Assembly (NCBI RefSeq): GCF_001431625.1
Contig: NZ_LLXT01000110.1
Span: 1 to 51,248, forward strand
DNA: 51,248 nucleotides
Reading direction: 5' to 3'
Origin: Stenotrophomonas geniculata ATCC 19374 = JCM 13324
GTDB taxonomy: Bacteria > Pseudomonadota > Gammaproteobacteria > Xanthomonadales > Xanthomonadaceae
Shown here in pieces: positions 36,039 to 43,820 of this stretch (the stretch's first letter is position 1; each line of letters starts with the position of its first letter). The notes below the pieces were generated by a model. It made no database searches, was not told where the DNA came from, and saw only the letters and a list, made by a program, of their open reading frames with translations. A program made the position numbers and the translations under genes.

Positions 36039-36068
36039 AATGTAAGCGTTTCCATCTGGGCTTGTAAA
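36039..36068 (-). promoter_or_regulatory. lacI promoter with overlapping LacI-type operator
   Basis: On the minus strand a -35 TTTACA (36068-36063) and -10 TACATT (36044-36039) are separated by 18 bases. The operator TGGAAACGCTTACA (36054-36041) lies in the spacer and overlaps the -10. It matches the site at 31622-31635 in frame and dyad positions. Confidence 0.55.
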
Positions 36069-36160
36069 CAGTCCGTTAGGCGAATGTCCCGAAATGGACA
36101 TGGAAATCTGTCTGCAGCGAGCCCCCGCGGGGACCCGCCAGGACAGCGTGGGACAAGGGC

Positions 36161-36436
36161 TCAGCCCTGTTCTGACGGGGTCTGCGCGCGGATGGACAAC
36201 GCGTGGATGTCGGTCTCCATCATCACCCCCAGCGCGGCGTACACCGCGCGATGCCGGGCCAGCGGGCCCAGTCTGGCAAAGCGTTCACTCACCACATGCA
36301 CGTTGAAATGGCCGCGGCCATCGCGCGCACCGGCATGGCCTGCGTGGCGATGGCTGTCGTCTTCGATCTCGAGCACGCTCGGCGCCAGGGCATGCTGCAG
36401 CGCATCACGCATTCGCGAGATCCGTTCCGCGTTCAC
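36161..36436 (-). CDS. BolA family protein
   Basis: This 91-residue protein has the BolA fold pattern: an N-terminal helix ([20 protein letters not shown]), the [11 protein letters not shown] segment, [20 protein letters not shown], and the [12 protein letters not shown] helix with the conserved HR. BolA proteins work with monothiol glutaredoxins in iron-sulfur and iron regulation and can also bind DNA. No glutaredoxin gene is in the window. The ATG overlaps the stop of the yciI-like gene by four bases, so the two are translationally coupled. Confidence 0.92.
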   Translation of the reverse strand: MNAERISRMRDALQHALAPSVLEIEDDSHRHAGHAGARDGRGHFNVHVVSERFARLGPLARHRAVYAALGVMMETDIHALSIRAQTPSEQG

Positions 36437-36732
36437 GGCAACACCTTGCGAAACGGTCGCACCTGCACGCGGGTGTAGACGCCGGCGGCCACGTACGGGT
36501 CGGCGTCGGCCCAGGCCTGGGCCTGCAGCAGCGACTCGAACTGCGCGATCACCACCGAGCCGCTGTAACCGGCCGGGCCCGGGTCTTCACTGTCCACCGC
36601 CGGGCACGGGCCGGCCAGCAGCAGGCGTCCCTCGTCGCGCAGCGCGTGCAACCGCGCCAGGTGTTCCGGCCGCGCCTGCAGCCGCTGCGCCAGCACATCC
36701 TGGCCGTCATACCCTTCGATCACATACCACAC
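36433..36732 (-). CDS. YciI family protein
   Basis: This protein of about 99 residues has the YciI-like ferredoxin fold features: WYVIEGYDG at the start, [22 protein letters not shown] with the conserved histidine, and [18 protein letters not shown] at the end. Related proteins are dehydrochlorinases or uncharacterised. The GTG at 36732 is preferred because AGGA lies seven bases before it; an ATG two codons upstream (36738) almost touches that site. It overlaps bolA, a pairing seen in many proteobacteria. Confidence 0.87.
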   Translation of the reverse strand: MWYVIEGYDGQDVLAQRLQARPEHLARLHALRDEGRLLLAGPCPAVDSEDPGPAGYSGSVVIAQFESLLQAQAWADADPYVAAGVYTRVQVRPFRKVLP

Positions 36733-36738
36733 CGGCAT

Positions 36739-37107
36739 TTCCTCGCTTGCGTTGTCGGGTCCGCAGATTCTAGCCAATGCGACCCCTGCTCCGGCCCGGC
36801 TGGACACTGGCGCAACAAAGGCTTACCCTAGACTCCATTGCACGTGGCTGGATGCAGCAGCCCGTCGGTTTTTGCGGCCAACGCAGCCCCCGACGACCGT
36901 CCCGCTGCTTCAAACCGGTCCACCTGGCCGGGCCACGTAGACGACCTCCCCGTAGTTCCGTCGCCGCCGTTTCGTGCGGCGCGTCCTGCTGTTTGATATG
37001 TGTGGAATCGCGCCGATCCCGGCGTGTCTGGTGCCCTGGGGCTCCGTGGCGTTGGCCCGGCGAACCCGGTGCCGCGACTGGTCCGTTGCAATCCTGATGT
37101 CCATTAG
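36739..37107. other. Gene-free region before scpA
   Basis: About 370 bases lie between the divergent yciI and scpA genes. One open frame runs through it (36777-37097) but is arginine/serine-rich, has no ribosome binding site and looks non-coding. No tRNA, riboswitch or good promoter was recognised. The scpA ATG has no Shine-Dalgarno sequence and overlaps the stop of a four-codon frame (ATG 37097 to TGA 37111). Confidence 0.5.
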
Positions 37108-38013
37108 ATGACTTCCGAACTCGCGCTCGACGCGAACCCGCCAACCCGGCCGCCCGCCCCACAGCAGCAGGAAATGCCGCTGGCCGTGGTGCATGGGCAA
37201 CCGGTCCTGCAGATTCCGCAGGACCTGTACATTCCGCCGGACGCGCTGGAAGTCATCCTGGATGCCTTCGAAGGCCCGCTGGACCTGCTGCTGTACCTGA
37301 TCCGCCGCCAGAACCTGGATGTCCTGGACATTCCGGTAGCCGAGATCACCCGGCAGTACGTGGAATACATCACCGTGATGCGCGAGCTGCGCTTCGAGCT
37401 GGCCGCCGAGTACCTGGTGATGGCAGCGATCCTGGCCGAGGTGAAGTCGCGCATGCTGCTGCCGCGCCCGGTCAGCGAGGAAGGCGATGAAGCCGACCCG
37501 CGCGCCGAACTGGTGCGCCGGCTGCAGGAGTACGAACGTTTCAAGCAGGCCGCCGAGGACATCGATGCCCTGCCCCGCCAGGACCGCGACACGACAGTGG
37601 CGCACGCCTTCATGCCCGAACGCGCCACGGTGAAGCTGCCGCCGCCGGTGGACCTGAAGGAGATGCTGCTGGCCCTGCACGACGTGCTCAAGCGCGCCGA
37701 GCTGTTCAGCGGTCACGCCATCAAGCGTGAGGCATTGAGCGTGCGGCAACGCATGGGCGAAGTGCTGGGACGCCTGGAAGATGGCAAGTTCTATCGTTTT
37801 GAAGGGCTGTTCACGGCCGAAGAAGGCAAGCTGGGCGTGCTGGTCACGTTCCTGGCGGTGCTGGAACTGGCCAAGGAACAGCTGCTGGACATCGTCCAGG
37901 AAGAACCACTGGCGCCGATCTACGTGAAATCGCTGGCCGCCGGCAACACCAATGCCCCGCTGCAGTTCAGCAGCGAGTTCGACGACAACGACGCCGCCAA
38001 TGCAGACGAGTGA
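37108..38013 (+). CDS. scpA: Segregation and condensation protein A
   Basis: This 301-residue kleisin joins SMC and ScpB to form the condensin that organises and separates chromosomes. The N-terminal kleisin helix is clear in FEGPLDLLLYLIRRQNLDVLDIP, with EYLVMAAILAEVKSRMLLP after it, and the C-terminal winged helix is near residues 205-275 (KREALSVRQRMGEVLGRL). An extra 40-residue proline-containing N-terminus precedes the kleisin motif. A stop codon directly before the ATG rules out a longer form in this frame. No Shine-Dalgarno site is seen. scpB follows 13 bases later. Confidence 0.94.
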   Translation: MTSELALDANPPTRPPAPQQQEMPLAVVHGQPVLQIPQDLYIPPDALEVILDAFEGPLDLLLYLIRRQNLDVLDIPVAEITRQYVEYITVMRELRFELAAEYLVMAAILAEVKSRMLLPRPVSEEGDEADPRAELVRRLQEYERFKQAAEDIDALPRQDRDTTVAHAFMPERATVKLPPPVDLKEMLLALHDVLKRAELFSGHAIKREALSVRQRMGEVLGRLEDGKFYRFEGLFTAEEGKLGVLVTFLAVLELAKEQLLDIVQEEPLAPIYVKSLAAGNTNAPLQFSSEFDDNDAANADE

Positions 38014-38026
38014 GCGCTGACTGCCG

Positions 38027-38902
38027 ATGGATCAACTGCTGATCAACCGCATTGTCGAGGGTGCCTTGCTGGCCTCCAGTCAGCCGCTCACCCTGGCCCA
38101 GCTGAAGGACCTGTTCCCGGAAGAGGAACCGGCACCGCCGGGCAGCATCGAACGCGCGCTGGAACGCCTGCGCGAAGCCTGCGAAGGCCGCGGCGTGGAA
38201 CTGGTCGAGGTCGCCTCCGGCTTCCGCTACCAGGTGACCGGCGAAGTGCATGGCTGGATCAGCCGGCTGTGGACCGAACGCAAGACCCGTTACACCCGCG
38301 CCACCCTGGAAACCCTGGCGCTGATCGCCTACCGGCAACCGATCACCCGCGGCGAGATCGAGCAGGTACGCGGCGTGGCGGTCAGCAGCAACATCATCCA
38401 GGCGCTGGAAGAACGCGAGTGGATCCGCGTGGTCGGCCACCGCGATGTGCCCGGCAAGCCTGCGCTGTTCGGCACCACCAAGGGCTTTCTGGATTATTTC
38501 GGCCTGAAGCGATTGGATGAGCTGCCGCCTCTGTCGGAACTGAAGGACCTGGGCGAGCTGGAACCCCAGCTGTCCCTGGACCGCGATGCGCCCGCAGCAG
38601 CAAGCGCCGACGGTCCTGACATCTCGGCCGGCGACGAAGGCGCTGCCGCGAACGATGATGCCGGCCTGGCCGGCAGTGACACCCCCGATTCCGCCGACGC
38701 AGCTCCTGCGGCGGCTATCGATGAGCAAGCACCTTCGCCCCTCGATGATGGGCACCCCGATTCCGCGCCGGGCGAGCGCGCGGTGCCAGTGAACGAACGC
38801 GAAGACAACGCCGTCGCGATGACGACCGTGGCTGTTGACCAAGCCGATTCCGAACCAGAGGCCGACCTCGAAACCGTCGGCCGGAGCAAAACTGATGAGT
38901 GA
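38027..38902 (+). CDS. scpB: Segregation and condensation protein B
   Basis: This 291-residue protein has two winged-helix domains (residues 1 to about 165: LLINRIVEGALLASSQPLTL, and TLETLALIAYRQPITRGEIE, with FGTTKGFLDYFGL at the end). After these comes an acidic alanine/aspartate-rich tail of about 100 residues with no predicted fold. ScpB dimers bind ScpA in the SMC complex. The tail is longer than in most ScpB proteins. Its last eight bases overlap the start of rluB. Confidence 0.94.
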   Translation: MDQLLINRIVEGALLASSQPLTLAQLKDLFPEEEPAPPGSIERALERLREACEGRGVELVEVASGFRYQVTGEVHGWISRLWTERKTRYTRATLETLALIAYRQPITRGEIEQVRGVAVSSNIIQALEEREWIRVVGHRDVPGKPALFGTTKGFLDYFGLKRLDELPPLSELKDLGELEPQLSLDRDAPAAASADGPDISAGDEGAAANDDAGLAGSDTPDSADAAPAAAIDEQAPSPLDDGHPDSAPGERAVPVNEREDNAVAMTTVAVDQADSEPEADLETVGRSKTDE

Positions 38903-40529
38903 CACCCCCCGTAACAAGCTCTCGCTGAAGCGCGAAGCCACCTCCGAACAGTTCAAGCTGGAAGAGCGCCTGCACAAGGTGCTGGCCCAGGCCGGCCTCG
39001 GCTCGCGCCGCGCGCTGGAACAGCGCATCGCCGAAGGCCTGGTCAAGGTCAACGGTGAAGTCGCGCAGACCGGCATGTCGGTCAAGAGTGGCGACAAGAT
39101 CGAGCTGGATGGCCGTGGCTTCGTCGCCACCGCCCTGGCCGAGCCGTCGCGCGTGCTGGTCTACAACAAGCCGGAAGGCGAAGTGACCACGCGCGATGAT
39201 CCGGAAGGCCGCCCGACCGTATTCGAATCGCTGCCGCCGCTGAAGGGCGCGCGCTGGATCGCGATCGGCCGCCTGGACATCAACACCACCGGCCTGCTGC
39301 TGGCCACCACCGACGGTGAACTGGCCAACGCCATGATGCACCCGTCGTTCGAGGTCGAGCGCGAATACGTGGTCCGCGTGCGTGCGCCGGAAGGCGAGGA
39401 AAAGGTCTCCGACGCCATCGTCGACCGCCTCACCCGTGGCGTGGCACTGGAAGACGGCCCGGCCAAGTTCGACGAGATCGAACGCATCGGCGGCACCGAC
39501 TCGCACGACTGGTTCCGCGTCGTGGTTAAGGAAGGCCGCAACCGCGAAGTGCGCCGCCTGTGGGAGTCGCAGGGCTGCCAGGTCAGCCGCCTGAAGCGCA
39601 CCCGCTACGGCAAGGTGAGCCTGCCGCGCGAACTGGCCCGCGGCCATTCGGTGGAACTGGGCACCACGCAGGTTGAAGCCCTGCGCGCGCAGCTGAAGCT
39701 GGAAGAAGGCGCGCCGTCGGCACTGACGCTGCAGCCGGTGATCGGCCAGCGCCGCGCCGCCAAGACCACCGTGCGCGTGCGCGAAGGTGGCCGCGGCAAC
39801 GCCTACGTCAACGGCCACAACACCGCCGACGAGGGCCGCGAGCTGCGTCGTTTCGATAACGTCCGCGAAGACCGCGGCCGTGGTCGCGGCGGCAAGGGCG
39901 GCGGCTTCAAGGGTGGCCTGACGGTCAGCGGTGAAGCGGCAGCCAAGCAGTCGCAGAAGCCGTTCAAGCAGCGCGCCCAGAAGAACGATCGTTCGCTGCC
40001 GGAAGGCAACCCGGCCGCGTTCCGCACCTGGTACGTGCCGGATGGCGTGAGCACCGGCCCGAGCGGCCATCGCAATGCCGGCCCGGGCGCGCGTGGCCCC
40101 GGTGCCCGTGGTCCGGGTGCAGGCGGCCAGGGCCGTCCGTATGGCAAGCCGAAGGGTCCGGGCGCAGGCGCCGGTGGCGGCCAGGGCCGTGGCGGTTTCG
40201 GCGGTGAAGGCCGTGGCGGCGCAGGCGGCCAGGGTCGTCCGGCCGGTGCGGGCAACCGCTCGCAGGGCCAGGGCAACAAGCACCCGTACGGCCATCCGGG
40301 CAATGCCCCGAGCTTCCCGTCCGACCACGCCACGCCGGGCTTCAACCCGTATGGCAGCCCCAAGCCGGCGCAGGGCGCCCGTCCGGGCGGTCGCGGTCCG
40401 GGTGGTGGCAACCGTGGTCCGGGCGGCAATCGCGGACCCGGCGGTCCGGGTGGCAACCGTGGCCCGGGTGGCCCCGGCGGCAACCGCGGTCCGGGCGGCC
40501 CGCGCCGCAGCGGCCCGCGCGGCGGCTGA
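38895..40529 (+). CDS. rluB: 23S rRNA pseudouridine synthase RluB with glycine-rich tail
   Basis: This 544-residue enzyme has an S4 domain (about 20-75, LHKVLAQAGLGSRRALEQRI) and an RsuA/RluB-type catalytic domain with the catalytic aspartate in GRLDINTTGLL. RluB makes pseudouridine 2605 in 23S rRNA. The core ends near residue 300. Beyond it lie about 240 residues of low complexity, rich in glycine, arginine and proline, ending in tandem GGNRGPGGP units, probably a disordered RNA-binding tail. ATG 38895 (MSDTPRNK) overlaps scpB by eight bases. A terminator follows. Confidence 0.93.
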   Translation: MSDTPRNKLSLKREATSEQFKLEERLHKVLAQAGLGSRRALEQRIAEGLVKVNGEVAQTGMSVKSGDKIELDGRGFVATALAEPSRVLVYNKPEGEVTTRDDPEGRPTVFESLPPLKGARWIAIGRLDINTTGLLLATTDGELANAMMHPSFEVEREYVVRVRAPEGEEKVSDAIVDRLTRGVALEDGPAKFDEIERIGGTDSHDWFRVVVKEGRNREVRRLWESQGCQVSRLKRTRYGKVSLPRELARGHSVELGTTQVEALRAQLKLEEGAPSALTLQPVIGQRRAAKTTVRVREGGRGNAYVNGHNTADEGRELRRFDNVREDRGRGRGGKGGGFKGGLTVSGEAAAKQSQKPFKQRAQKNDRSLPEGNPAAFRTWYVPDGVSTGPSGHRNAGPGARGPGARGPGAGGQGRPYGKPKGPGAGAGGGQGRGGFGGEGRGGAGGQGRPAGAGNRSQGQGNKHPYGHPGNAPSFPSDHATPGFNPYGSPKPAQGARPGGRGPGGGNRGPGGNRGPGGPGGNRGPGGPGGNRGPGGPRRSGPRGG

Positions 40530-40549
40530 TCACCGGCACGCCTGAAATG

Positions 40550-40578
40550 AAAAACCCCGGCGTAGGCCGGGGTTTTTC
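40550..40578 (+). terminator. Intrinsic terminator after rluB
   Basis: AAAAACCCCGGC and GCCGGGGTTTTT form a 12-bp stem around a GTAG loop. The A-run on the other strand means it may also stop the convergent regulator gene. Confidence 0.95.
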
Positions 40579-40582
40579 GTTG

Positions 40583-40667
40583 AAAAGGGGACGGAGGGGA
40601 TTAAGTCGTTTTTGCCACGGCCTGTGTCGAAGAGGCGAAAGCGACTTAATCCCTTCCGTCCCCTTTT
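40583..40667. repeat. Long inverted repeat, REP/MITE-like element
   Basis: Arms of 26 bases at 40583-40608 and 40642-40667 match at 25 of 26 positions (5' arm starts AAAAGGGGACGGAGGGGATT and ends AAGTCG; 3' arm is its reverse complement with one change). The 33-base loop is TTTTTGCCACGG... and ends in CGAAAG. The structure looks like a mobile palindromic element of the REP/BIME type moved by RAYT transposases. No transposase is nearby. The right arm encodes the C-terminus and stop codon of the AraC-type regulator. Confidence 0.75.
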
Positions 40668-41434
40668 GCGTGGCGCTGGAACGCGGCGGGCGTGGTGCCG
40701 GTCATGCTGCGGAAGAAGGCGATGAACGGGCTCTCGGCGGAGAAGCCGGTGTCCTGCGCCACATGCGCGACGCGATGACCCAGCAGCAGCAACTCCATGG
40801 CCCGCATCAGTCGCCATTGCTGGCGCCAGGCCTGGTAGCTCATGCCGGTATCACGCTGCATCAACCGGCCGACGGTACGCGCGCTCAGGCCCGTGCGCGC
40901 GGCCAGCTCCCCCAGTTCGGGCGGCAGCTGCTCGGCCAGCGGCAGGCAACGTGCGATCCGCGGATCACGCGGTAAAGGCAGGTCCATCGGCGCCACCGGT
41001 GCAGCGGCGATTTCCAGCACGCACAACGCCAGTTGATGGTGCGCGCGCGGCGACTGCCAGTCATGGTCGAACGGCGCCTGCGCGATCGGCTCCAGCAAGG
41101 CCTGCAGCAGCGGACCAACGCCGATGATCGCCGGCTGCCGGGGCAGCTGGGCCGACAGGGTGGCGTCGAAGTACAACGAACGGTAGTCGACTGCCTGGCG
41201 CATCTGCGCACGATGGCGCAGCCCACCCGGAATCCACGCCGCGCGCGCGGGCGGCAACAGGCTGACGCGGTCACCGTAGGTCAGGCGCGTACAGCCCTGT
41301 CGGGTGTACAGCAGCTGCGCGCGTGCATGCTGGTGCCAACCCGAGTCGTGATCCGCCAGTGAGGCCGCGATCCCCAGCACCGGAGCCCTCCAGGCATCGG
41401 CATCGAAGTGCGCGTCGGGCTGCAACCAGGCCAT
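40646..41434 (-). CDS. AraC family transcriptional regulator
   Basis: This 262-residue regulator has an N-terminal cupin-like sensing domain (HQHARAQLLYTRQGCTRLTY) and a C-terminal AraC DNA-binding domain with two helix-turn-helix motifs (LGELAARTGLSARTVGRLM and VAHVAQDTGFSAESPFIAFF). It probably controls the divergent MFS exporter gene 90 bases away. The last seven residues (KGDGRD and the one before) are encoded by a repeat arm, so the original end may have been changed. A TATAAA box ends seven bases before the ATG, suggesting a leaderless message. Confidence 0.9.
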   Translation of the reverse strand: MAWLQPDAHFDADAWRAPVLGIAASLADHDSGWHQHARAQLLYTRQGCTRLTYGDRVSLLPPARAAWIPGGLRHRAQMRQAVDYRSLYFDATLSAQLPRQPAIIGVGPLLQALLEPIAQAPFDHDWQSPRAHHQLALCVLEIAAAPVAPMDLPLPRDPRIARCLPLAEQLPPELGELAARTGLSARTVGRLMQRDTGMSYQAWRQQWRLMRAMELLLLGHRVAHVAQDTGFSAESPFIAFFRSMTGTTPAAFQRHAKGDGRD

Positions 41435-41441
41435 GTCCTAT

Positions 41442-41447
41442 TTTATA
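41442..41447 (-). promoter_or_regulatory. Candidate -10 box of the AraC-type regulator gene
   Basis: TATAAA on the minus strand (41447-41442) is followed by seven bases and then the ATG at 41434. A transcript would begin at or next to the A of the start codon. No good -35 was seen. The rest of the 90-base divergent gap presumably also holds the MFS gene promoter and regulator sites. Confidence 0.4.
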
Positions 41448-41524
41448 CATTTGATGACAGGACAGACAGGGTGCGCCATTGCGGGCACGACCACAATGCG
41501 CGGCCCTGTTCCTGGAGCGCCCGC

Positions 41525-42652
41525 ATGTCGCGCCGCCTGTTGTTGCTCGCCATTGCACTGCTGATGTTTCCGCAGCTGGCACAGACCCTGTACAGCCCGG
41601 CCCTGGCCGATCTGGCCGAACGCTTCGCCCTGCCGCCGAGTGCCGCCAGCCAGGCCATGAGCCTGTACCTGTTCGGCTTCGCTGCAGGCGTGCTGTTGTG
41701 GGGGCGCCTGGCCGATCGTATCGGTCGTCGCCCCGCCCTTCTCTGTGGCCTCGGCGTCTTCGGAGTAGCTGCACTGGGCGGGCTGATGGCTGGCAGCTTC
41801 GGCCAGGTGCTGCTGGCCCAGGCGTTGGCCGCAGTCGGCGCCGCCGCCGCTTCGGTGGTGACCCAGACCGTGCTGCGCGACCATCTGCAGGGTCCAGCGT
41901 TGGCGCAGGCATTCTCCTGGATCGGCATGGCCCTGGCCCTGAGCCCGGCCATCGGCCTTGCACTGGGCACGCTGCTGGTCGCCGCCCATGGCTATGCCGG
42001 CGTACAGTCCGGCCTGCTGCTGGTTGCTGCCTTGCTGGCAGTCGCATGCCTGGCTGGCCTGCGCGAAAGCCGTCCTGCACATATCCCGCACACGCCCATG
42101 CTGCCGCTGCTGCGGGAACTGCTGCGCGATCGCTGGATCTGGTCACACGCGTTGCTGGTGATGGCCTTCAACGTGGCGATGTACAGCTGGTATGTGCTCG
42201 GCCCCTTCGTGTTTGCGCGCCTGCACTGGCCAGCCACCTGGTTCGGCGCCAGCGGCGCGGTGTTGGCACTGGGCTCGGCACTGGGCGCGTGGGGCAATGG
42301 CCGCCTGCTGCGTGCAGGCGTTGCCACAACCACGCGCATCCGCGTCGCCGCAGGACTGGTTCTGACGGGAGGCCTGCTGGCCGCGCTGCTGCATGATCAC
42401 CCTGCCCTGGTCGCGGCGATGGTGCCGGTGGTGACGGGCTTCGGCCTTGCCATTCCCAATGTGCTCGGCCAGGCCTTGCGCGGCTATCCACACTGTCTCG
42501 GCAGCGCAGGCGCGCTGTTCGGCCTGCTCTACTACCTGCTGATCGGTGCGGCAATGGCGCTGGTCGGTGCAGTGCAGCTGCTGGCACCGACCCTCATCGC
42601 GTGCGGCCTGCTGGCCTTGTGGCTGCAGCGGCAGCGGAACCGGGTCAGCTGA
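41525..42652 (+). CDS. MFS transporter, Bcr/CflA-like drug exporter
   Basis: This 375-residue membrane protein has about 12 helices. The MFS loop-2 motif is visible as LLWGRLADRIGRRPAL and an arginine-containing helix IV follows (VVTQTVLRDHL). TLYSPALADLAERF in helix 1 is like Bcr/CflA and related drug exporters. Substrate is unknown; the divergent AraC-type regulator suggests induction by a small molecule that the pump removes. ATG 41525 is chosen since MSRRLLLLAIALLMFP is a typical cytoplasmic start and GGAG lies nine bases upstream. Confidence 0.88.
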   Translation: MSRRLLLLAIALLMFPQLAQTLYSPALADLAERFALPPSAASQAMSLYLFGFAAGVLLWGRLADRIGRRPALLCGLGVFGVAALGGLMAGSFGQVLLAQALAAVGAAAASVVTQTVLRDHLQGPALAQAFSWIGMALALSPAIGLALGTLLVAAHGYAGVQSGLLLVAALLAVACLAGLRESRPAHIPHTPMLPLLRELLRDRWIWSHALLVMAFNVAMYSWYVLGPFVFARLHWPATWFGASGAVLALGSALGAWGNGRLLRAGVATTTRIRVAAGLVLTGGLLAALLHDHPALVAAMVPVVTGFGLAIPNVLGQALRGYPHCLGSAGALFGLLYYLLIGAAMALVGAVQLLAPTLIACGLLALWLQRQRNRVS

Positions 42653-42720
42653 ATAGGGAAGACCGGGTCATGGATTGCGGCGAAGAAGGCCCCCCTTCCT
42701 GCTGCCCTGTGGGCGGCGGG

Positions 42721-42745
42721 GCCCCGGGGTCCCTGCCCCCGGGGC
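42721..42745. terminator. GC-rich hairpin between convergent genes
   Basis: GCCCCGGGG (42721-42729) pairs with CCCCGGGGC (42737-42745) around a seven-base loop. There is no T-run, so termination is only possible, not clear. Confidence 0.4.
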
Positions 42746-42765
42746 CTGGATCAGCGAACAGCCGA

Positions 42766-43173
42766 TTACTGCACGTTGATCACTTCGTCCATCGGCGCAA
42801 GGAAGTTGCCAGGGCTGTTGCGCGACGCCGAGATCACATAGGTCCCGGGTGTTGCGATGGTCGCGGTGCAATGGCGGATGGGCGTGGTGTTGCCACCGTC
42901 GTAATTGTCATTGGTACGGCACAGGAACTGACCATTGGCATAGACCGAGAAATTACTCGTTCCATCCACCTGGCCGCCGCCTGTGATGTAGATTTCCGAC
43001 GGCGAGCCAGCCACACGCGGCAGAGTCCCGATCTCGAATCTGGCCGTTACCGGATGCGGCAGCAGGCTAGGACAGGGCACAACGAGTCCGCTGTCGGACA
43101 GACAGACCTCGGCGTGGGCGATGGCGGGCGTGGCGATGAGGGCCACGAGCAGCACGGACGTTCTGAACTCCAT
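42766..43173 (-). CDS. Small secreted protein of unknown function
   Basis: This 135-residue protein has a signal peptide (MEFRTSVLLVALIATPAIAH, cut after AHA). The mature part has four cysteines (two in VCLSDSGLVVPC, then FLC and HC) and beta-rich stretches such as SEIYITGGGQVDGTSNFSVY, ending GNFLAPMDEVINVQ. This might be an immunoglobulin-like or pilin-like secreted domain stabilised by two disulfides, but no family is recognised. The ATG at 43173 has GGAG eight bases upstream. The leader and flanks look lower in GC than neighbours. Confidence 0.65.
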   Translation of the reverse strand: MEFRTSVLLVALIATPAIAHAEVCLSDSGLVVPCPSLLPHPVTARFEIGTLPRVAGSPSEIYITGGGQVDGTSNFSVYANGQFLCRTNDNYDGGNTTPIRHCTATIATPGTYVISASRNSPGNFLAPMDEVINVQ

Positions 43174-43526
43174 TCCAGCGTCTCCAATCATCCCAGCAGA
43201 ATCGCTGGGACGTCCCTGTTAGGCATTGCGGGGTTACTGCAGGGTCAAGGAAACGTAAATGCACTGCGCGCCCACAGCATCGGATAGCTGCAGAACCCCC
43301 TCTGGGCGGTGCGTTGCGCGCCTCCACTGCGGTTGGCCCCTATCCCTTCCCGATGACTTCATGTCGATGCAGGATGCTCACCGGCGCGCGGCACTTTTCC
43401 GGTGCGTCTCGACGTCCCCAGCTCATGTTAGGAATTGCTGCAAACACGGAGCATTGTGCGCCACGCCCGGAATTCACATCAGCGCGCTGGCTATCGTGCG
43501 CGCTCTCCCACACAAGGCAGATGCCC
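43174..43526. other. Gene-free region with nothing recognised
   Basis: About 350 bases between two divergent small genes. Open frames here have poor codon use and no ribosome binding sites. No repeat, promoter or RNA was recognised. Base composition appears less GC-rich than the surrounding genes. Confidence 0.45.
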
Positions 43527-43820
43527 ATGATCACCATCACCGCCGAACAGGCCCGCGCCAACGTCGATGCCGCCAAGCGCCCGATCGAACTGTTCTACCG
43601 CGATCTCGACAACGCCATCCAGATCGGCTCGGAAAATGGCCGCCGCTACGTCGTGTTCGGCTTCAGCCAGGTGATGGCCAGCGAGCAGCTCGTCGAAGAC
43701 GTGGTCGCACAGCTGCTGAAGAATGGTTTCGGTGTTGAACGGTTGTTGAGCGATTCCGAACACCACTACATCCGCATCAACTGGGGAACTGCCGCGCCGT
43801 CGCGCCTCAGCGCCGGCTGA
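43527..43820 (+). CDS. 97-residue protein of unknown function
   Basis: The product starts MITITAEQARANVDAAKRPI and has mixed helix and strand character, with VVAQLLKNGFGVERLLSD and YIRINW near the end. This pattern (a helix, a G-[FY]-x-V strand, then Y-I-x-I-x-W) recalls small tail-associated proteins of phages, but the match is loose and no other phage gene is present. No signal peptide. The start at 43527 is preferred over 43521 because AAGG sits nine bases before it. Its last 14 bases overlap the 3' end of the convergent gene. Confidence 0.6.
   Translation: MITITAEQARANVDAAKRPIELFYRDLDNAIQIGSENGRRYVVFGFSQVMASEQLVEDVVAQLLKNGFGVERLLSDSEHHYIRINWGTAAPSRLSAG

Noticed and set aside
36777..37097. 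106-codon frame between yciI and scpA.
   Set aside because: Arginine/serine/proline-rich with no ribosome binding site and no recognisable family; more likely a chance frame in the scpA leader.
40550..40667. Terminator plus inverted repeat considered as an insertion sequence or CRISPR fragment.
   Set aside because: No transposase frame, no repeated spacer structure; two separate palindromes explain it.
43527..43820. Prophage remnant.
   Set aside because: Only a loose pattern in one small protein; no integrase, attachment repeat or other phage gene nearby.
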